In this document: one piece after another, positions 6,357 to 7,909 of the stretch | Position numbering within the stretch: position 1 is the stretch's first letter | Layout: every line of letters starts with the position of its first letter | NCBI GenBank assembly: GCA_021204545.1 | Contig: JAJPZF010000219.1 | Location: forward strand, 1-7,909 | Origin: Prevotellaceae bacterium | Lineage (GTDB): Bacteria; Bacteroidota; Bacteroidia; Bacteroidales; Bacteroidaceae | Reading direction: 5' to 3' | DNA length: 7,909 nucleotides | The notes under the pieces: model-generated | Seen by the model: only the letters and a program-made list of their open reading frames with translations | What the model was told of the DNA's origin: nothing | Database searches by the model: none | Made by a program: the position numbers and the translations under genes

Positions 6357-6374
6357 GGTGGTGTAGTGTGTGTC

Positions 6375-7550
6375 TTAAAGCTCGAAGCGCTTGCCCTCCT
6401 TGATGGTGTTCATCTGGTTGAGCTTGGCGTAGCTCTCCTCGGGCTTGCGTGCCTCGCGCTTGCGTATGAAGTGGTTGATGACGAGGTGCATCACCACCCA
6501 GAGGAGGATGTTCAGCGCGATGACCCAGCGTGTCTTCAGGTAGATGGGGGCGGTGATGTCGAGCCCGATGAACAGGAGCGTGAGCAGTAGCATCGTCACC
6601 ATCGTGCCTATGGGGCTCAGCCCCGTGCGCAGCAGCTTGTGGTGGATGTGCCTCTTGTCCGCCTTGAAGAGTGGGACGCGGTCTCTGTACCTTGCCATCA
6701 CCACTCGTATGATGTCGAGCATCGGGATGACCAGCGGCGAGACTGCGAGGTCGAATACGCGTATGAAGCCCATCGCCTTCATGTTCCTGTAGGAGGCTAT
6801 GTACAGCAGCAGGAAGCACACGAAGTAGCCGAGTGTGTAGCTGCCCGTGTCGCCCATGAAGAGCTTCTTCAGCTTGTGGTTGCCCCCGCCGAAGATGTTG
6901 AAGACGAAGAACACGATTAGCACTCCGAGTATCGAGAGGCACGTGGCCACCATGAAGGCGTGCTGCAGGTAGAAGAATATGAAGGTGAACACCGAGAAGG
7001 TTATGATGCAGATGCCCGCCGCCAGCCCGTCCACCCCGTCGATGAGGTTGATGGCGTTGATGATGTAGACGACGACGAACATCGTGAGGGCGTAGTCGAA
7101 CACCGGCGGCACGGAGTCTATCCACAGGATGCTGAAGATGTTCTTCAGCGTAAGCCCGCTCAGGGGGAAGAGGGTGGACACGGCTATCTGCACGGCGAAC
7201 TTCCAGCGGTAGTCGACGCCCACCATGTCGTCCGTTATCCCTACCATATATAATAGGAACGCCCCTATTGCGCACGCCTGGAAGCGCATGAAGTGCAGCG
7301 TGTTCTCGGGGGCTATCCTCGCTCCGAGGAAGTGGACGCTCAGCACGTTGAACAGGAAGATGCTCATTATCGCCACGGGGAGGAACGAGATGCCGCCGAG
7401 GCGGGGCGTGGGTGTCTTGTGCACGCGGCGGCTGTCGGGGAGGTCGAAGAGGTTCTTCTCTTTGGCGACGCGCACTATCCTTGGCAGCAGGATGAAGCCC
7501 ATAGCCACGGAGAAGGCGAACGTTATGAGGTAGATATGGTTGACGTTCAT
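6375..7550 (-). CDS. Polytopic phosphoglycosyl-1-phosphate transferase (WecA/TagO/MraY family)
   Basis: A 391-residue, roughly 11-helix membrane enzyme of the Glycos_transf_4 family, which loads an N-acetylhexosamine-1-phosphate (usually GlcNAc-1-P) on undecaprenyl phosphate. Key motifs are VGITDDMVGVDYRWKF (D107, D108, Mg-binding), NAINLIDGVDGLAAG (N168, D171, D174), FMGDTGS (D234) and HIHH (301-304), in the usual order. The frame is open back to 7637, but I chose the ATG at 7550 because it puts the first membrane helix (YLITFAFSVAMGFILLP) right at the N-terminus and lies 16 bases after a TACCTTCG promoter element. The extra upstream codons would be mostly upstream of that promoter. It heads an operon with the sugar transferase and the NTP_transf_5 gene. 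MraY itself is unlikely because the HIHH motif and the context fit the WecA/TagO branch. Confidence 0.9.
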   Translation of the reverse strand: MNVNHIYLITFAFSVAMGFILLPRIVRVAKEKNLFDLPDSRRVHKTPTPRLGGISFLPVAIMSIFLFNVLSVHFLGARIAPENTLHFMRFQACAIGAFLLYMVGITDDMVGVDYRWKFAVQIAVSTLFPLSGLTLKNIFSILWIDSVPPVFDYALTMFVVVYIINAINLIDGVDGLAAGICIITFSVFTFIFFYLQHAFMVATCLSILGVLIVFFVFNIFGGGNHKLKKLFMGDTGSYTLGYFVCFLLLYIASYRNMKAMGFIRVFDLAVSPLVIPMLDIIRVVMARYRDRVPLFKADKRHIHHKLLRTGLSPIGTMVTMLLLTLLFIGLDITAPIYLKTRWVIALNILLWVVMHLVINHFIRKREARKPEESYAKLNQMNTIKEGKRFEL

Positions 7551-7565
7551 GGCAATTGCTTTGCG

Positions 7566-7573
7566 CGAAGGTA
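7566..7573 (-). promoter_or_regulatory. Putative -7 element for the WecA-type / sugar transferase / NTP_transf_5 operon
   Basis: Minus-strand TACCTTCG, followed by CG, is identical in its eight bases to the element in front of the Wza/Wzc operon. It is 15-16 bases upstream of the ATG at 7550 and supports that start. No clear -33 TTTG is seen. The shared octamer may mean that the two units respond to the same sigma factor, though the element is a general one in this phylum. Confidence 0.5.
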
Positions 7574-7629
7574 GGACAATTATTCCGTATCCGCTGCCTG
7601 TTGCCGCATATTTCGGGCTTGTGCCCTCA

Positions 7630-7646
7630 AGCCTCACCGTGAGGCT
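7630..7646. repeat. Perfect 8-bp palindrome AGCCTCAC-C-GTGAGGCT
   Basis: Two perfect 8-bp arms (7630-7637 and 7639-7646) flank a single base. It lies about 57 bases upstream of the -7 element of the minus-strand polysaccharide operon and just beyond the cdsA 3' hairpin array. The symmetry would suit a dimeric DNA-binding protein. It could equally be one more hairpin at the end of the cdsA transcript (stem AGCCTC, loop ACCGT). The sequence does not decide between these. Confidence 0.5.
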
Positions 7647-7664
7647 CCGTTGCGCCTGTACGCT

Positions 7665-7752
7665 ACCCGTCAGACAACCCCTTGCGAGGGGCTCTGTCGA
7701 ACCCCTTGCGAGGGGCTCAGCCGAACCCCTTGCGAGGGGTTGCTTGACGGGT
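7665..7752. repeat. Nested hairpin array downstream of cdsA (three units, 24-bp period, inside an inverted repeat)
   Basis: The 16-mer AACCCCTTGCGAGGGG occurs at 7676, 7700 and 7724, exactly 24 bases apart, with spacers CTCTGTCG and CTCAGCCG. Each copy is a hairpin: CCCCT, loop TGCG, AGGGG. The whole block is enclosed by a 17-bp imperfect inverted repeat, ACCCGTCAGACAACCCC (7665-7681) against GGGGTTGCTTGACGGGT (7736-7752), with 15 of 17 positions complementary. The RNA could therefore fold either as three hairpins in a row or as one long stem capped by the middle hairpin. It begins 26 bases past the cdsA stop on the minus strand. No T-run is attached. I do not recognise a named family. Confidence 0.78.
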
Positions 7753-7778
7753 GTTATAGAGGGACCGCGAAGGGTGTC

Positions 7779-7909
7779 TTAGGAGAGTAGCGCGAAGTAT
7801 ATGACCGCGGCGGGGATGGCGAGCAGCGCGCTGTCGAAGCGGTCGAGCATGCCTCCGTGCCCGGGCAGCACGTTGCCGCTGTCCTTGATGCCGAGCTGCC
7901 GCTTGAGGA
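7779..7909 (-). CDS. cdsA: Phosphatidate cytidylyltransferase (CDP-diglyceride synthase), C-terminal end
   Basis: The last 42 codons and TAA stop of a gene that enters from the right edge. They contain the CdsA signature essentially intact: [20 protein letters not shown] followed by LDRFDS, with KR, KD, HGG and D-R-x-D in place. A final hydrophobic helix ([14 protein letters not shown]) closes the protein, as expected for this integral membrane enzyme, which makes CDP-diacylglycerol from phosphatidate and CTP. It is a phospholipid housekeeping gene and is probably not functionally linked to the polysaccharide operon that follows, since a 228-bp gap with a hairpin array and a separate promoter lies between them. 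Confidence 0.93.
   Translation of the reverse strand, partial: LKRQLGIKDSGNVLPGHGGMLDRFDSALLAIPAAVIYFALLS

Noticed and set aside
5526..6590. 354-codon plus-strand open frame across the sugar transferase region
   Set aside because: It is antisense to three genes with clear motifs, and its product (rich in H, V, E, L) has no recognisable domain. Long antisense frames are expected in GC-rich coding DNA.
6133..7275. 380-codon minus-strand open frame
   Set aside because: It is another reading frame of the WecA-type and sugar-transferase genes and has an Arg/His/Pro-rich composition typical of a shadow frame.
7551..7637. N-terminal extension of the WecA-type protein to 7637
   Set aside because: The extension is polar, precedes the first membrane helix and covers the predicted promoter. 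The ATG at 7550 fits the family better.
7665..7752. Mobile element end or transposon inverted repeats
   Set aside because: The enclosed segment is under 100 bp, holds no transposase, and no target-site duplication is evident outside the arms.
7540..7782. Plus-strand open frame with an 8-residue peptide repeat (EPLARGS)
   Set aside because: The repeat arises because the 24-bp hairpin period is a multiple of three. The frame overlaps the start of the WecA-type gene antisense and has no promoter or family support.

Overview
The window looks like chromosomal DNA of a GC-rich member of the Bacteroidota, most likely Bacteroidales. This rests on three things: a TonB-dependent receptor-type N-terminus with a carboxypeptidase-like regulatory domain, Bacteroidetes-style TAnnTTTG-like -7 promoter elements (TACCTTCG, TAACTTCG) with no clear Shine-Dalgarno sequences, and the Bacteroidota flavour of the Wza/Wzc and sugar-transferase proteins. 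The species cannot be named from this sequence.

Layout, left to right. (1) Minus strand: the first 137 codons of an outer-membrane beta-barrel/TonB receptor-like protein run off the left edge, preceded upstream by a complete rlpA-like double-psi beta-barrel gene. (2) Plus strand, divergent from rlpA across a 91-bp promoter region: a two-gene export unit made of an OPX (Wza-like) lipoprotein and a Wzc-like co-polymerase/tyrosine autokinase with a YGYGYGYGYG C-terminal tail. (3) Minus strand, convergent with wzc: a three-gene unit reading WecA/MraY-type phosphoglycosyl transferase, then a PglC/WcaJ-type sugar transferase, then an NTP_transf_5-like protein. (4) At the right edge, also minus strand, the last 42 codons of cdsA (CDP-diglyceride synthase) with its full signature.

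Together, units 2 and 3 look like the initiation and export ends of a surface polysaccharide pathway. Two unrelated families of enzyme can each load a sugar-phosphate on undecaprenyl phosphate, and Wza/Wzc handle length control and export. No glycosyltransferases, flippase, polymerase or Wzb phosphatase lie in the window, so the rest of the pathway must be elsewhere.

The most unusual material is non-coding. Each of the three intergenic regions next to a gene 3' end carries GC-rich repeats that can fold. Between wzc and the NTP_transf_5 gene there are five units at an exact 24-bp period, three of them hairpins with a GTAG loop and one compensatory base-pair change. Downstream of cdsA there are three hairpins, also at an exact 24-bp period but of different sequence, closed inside a 17-bp imperfect inverted repeat. 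Downstream of rlpA there are two AGCCCC/GGGGCT palindromes flanking a 9-bp tandem repeat. The divergent promoter region and the 18-bp intra-operon gaps have none of these.
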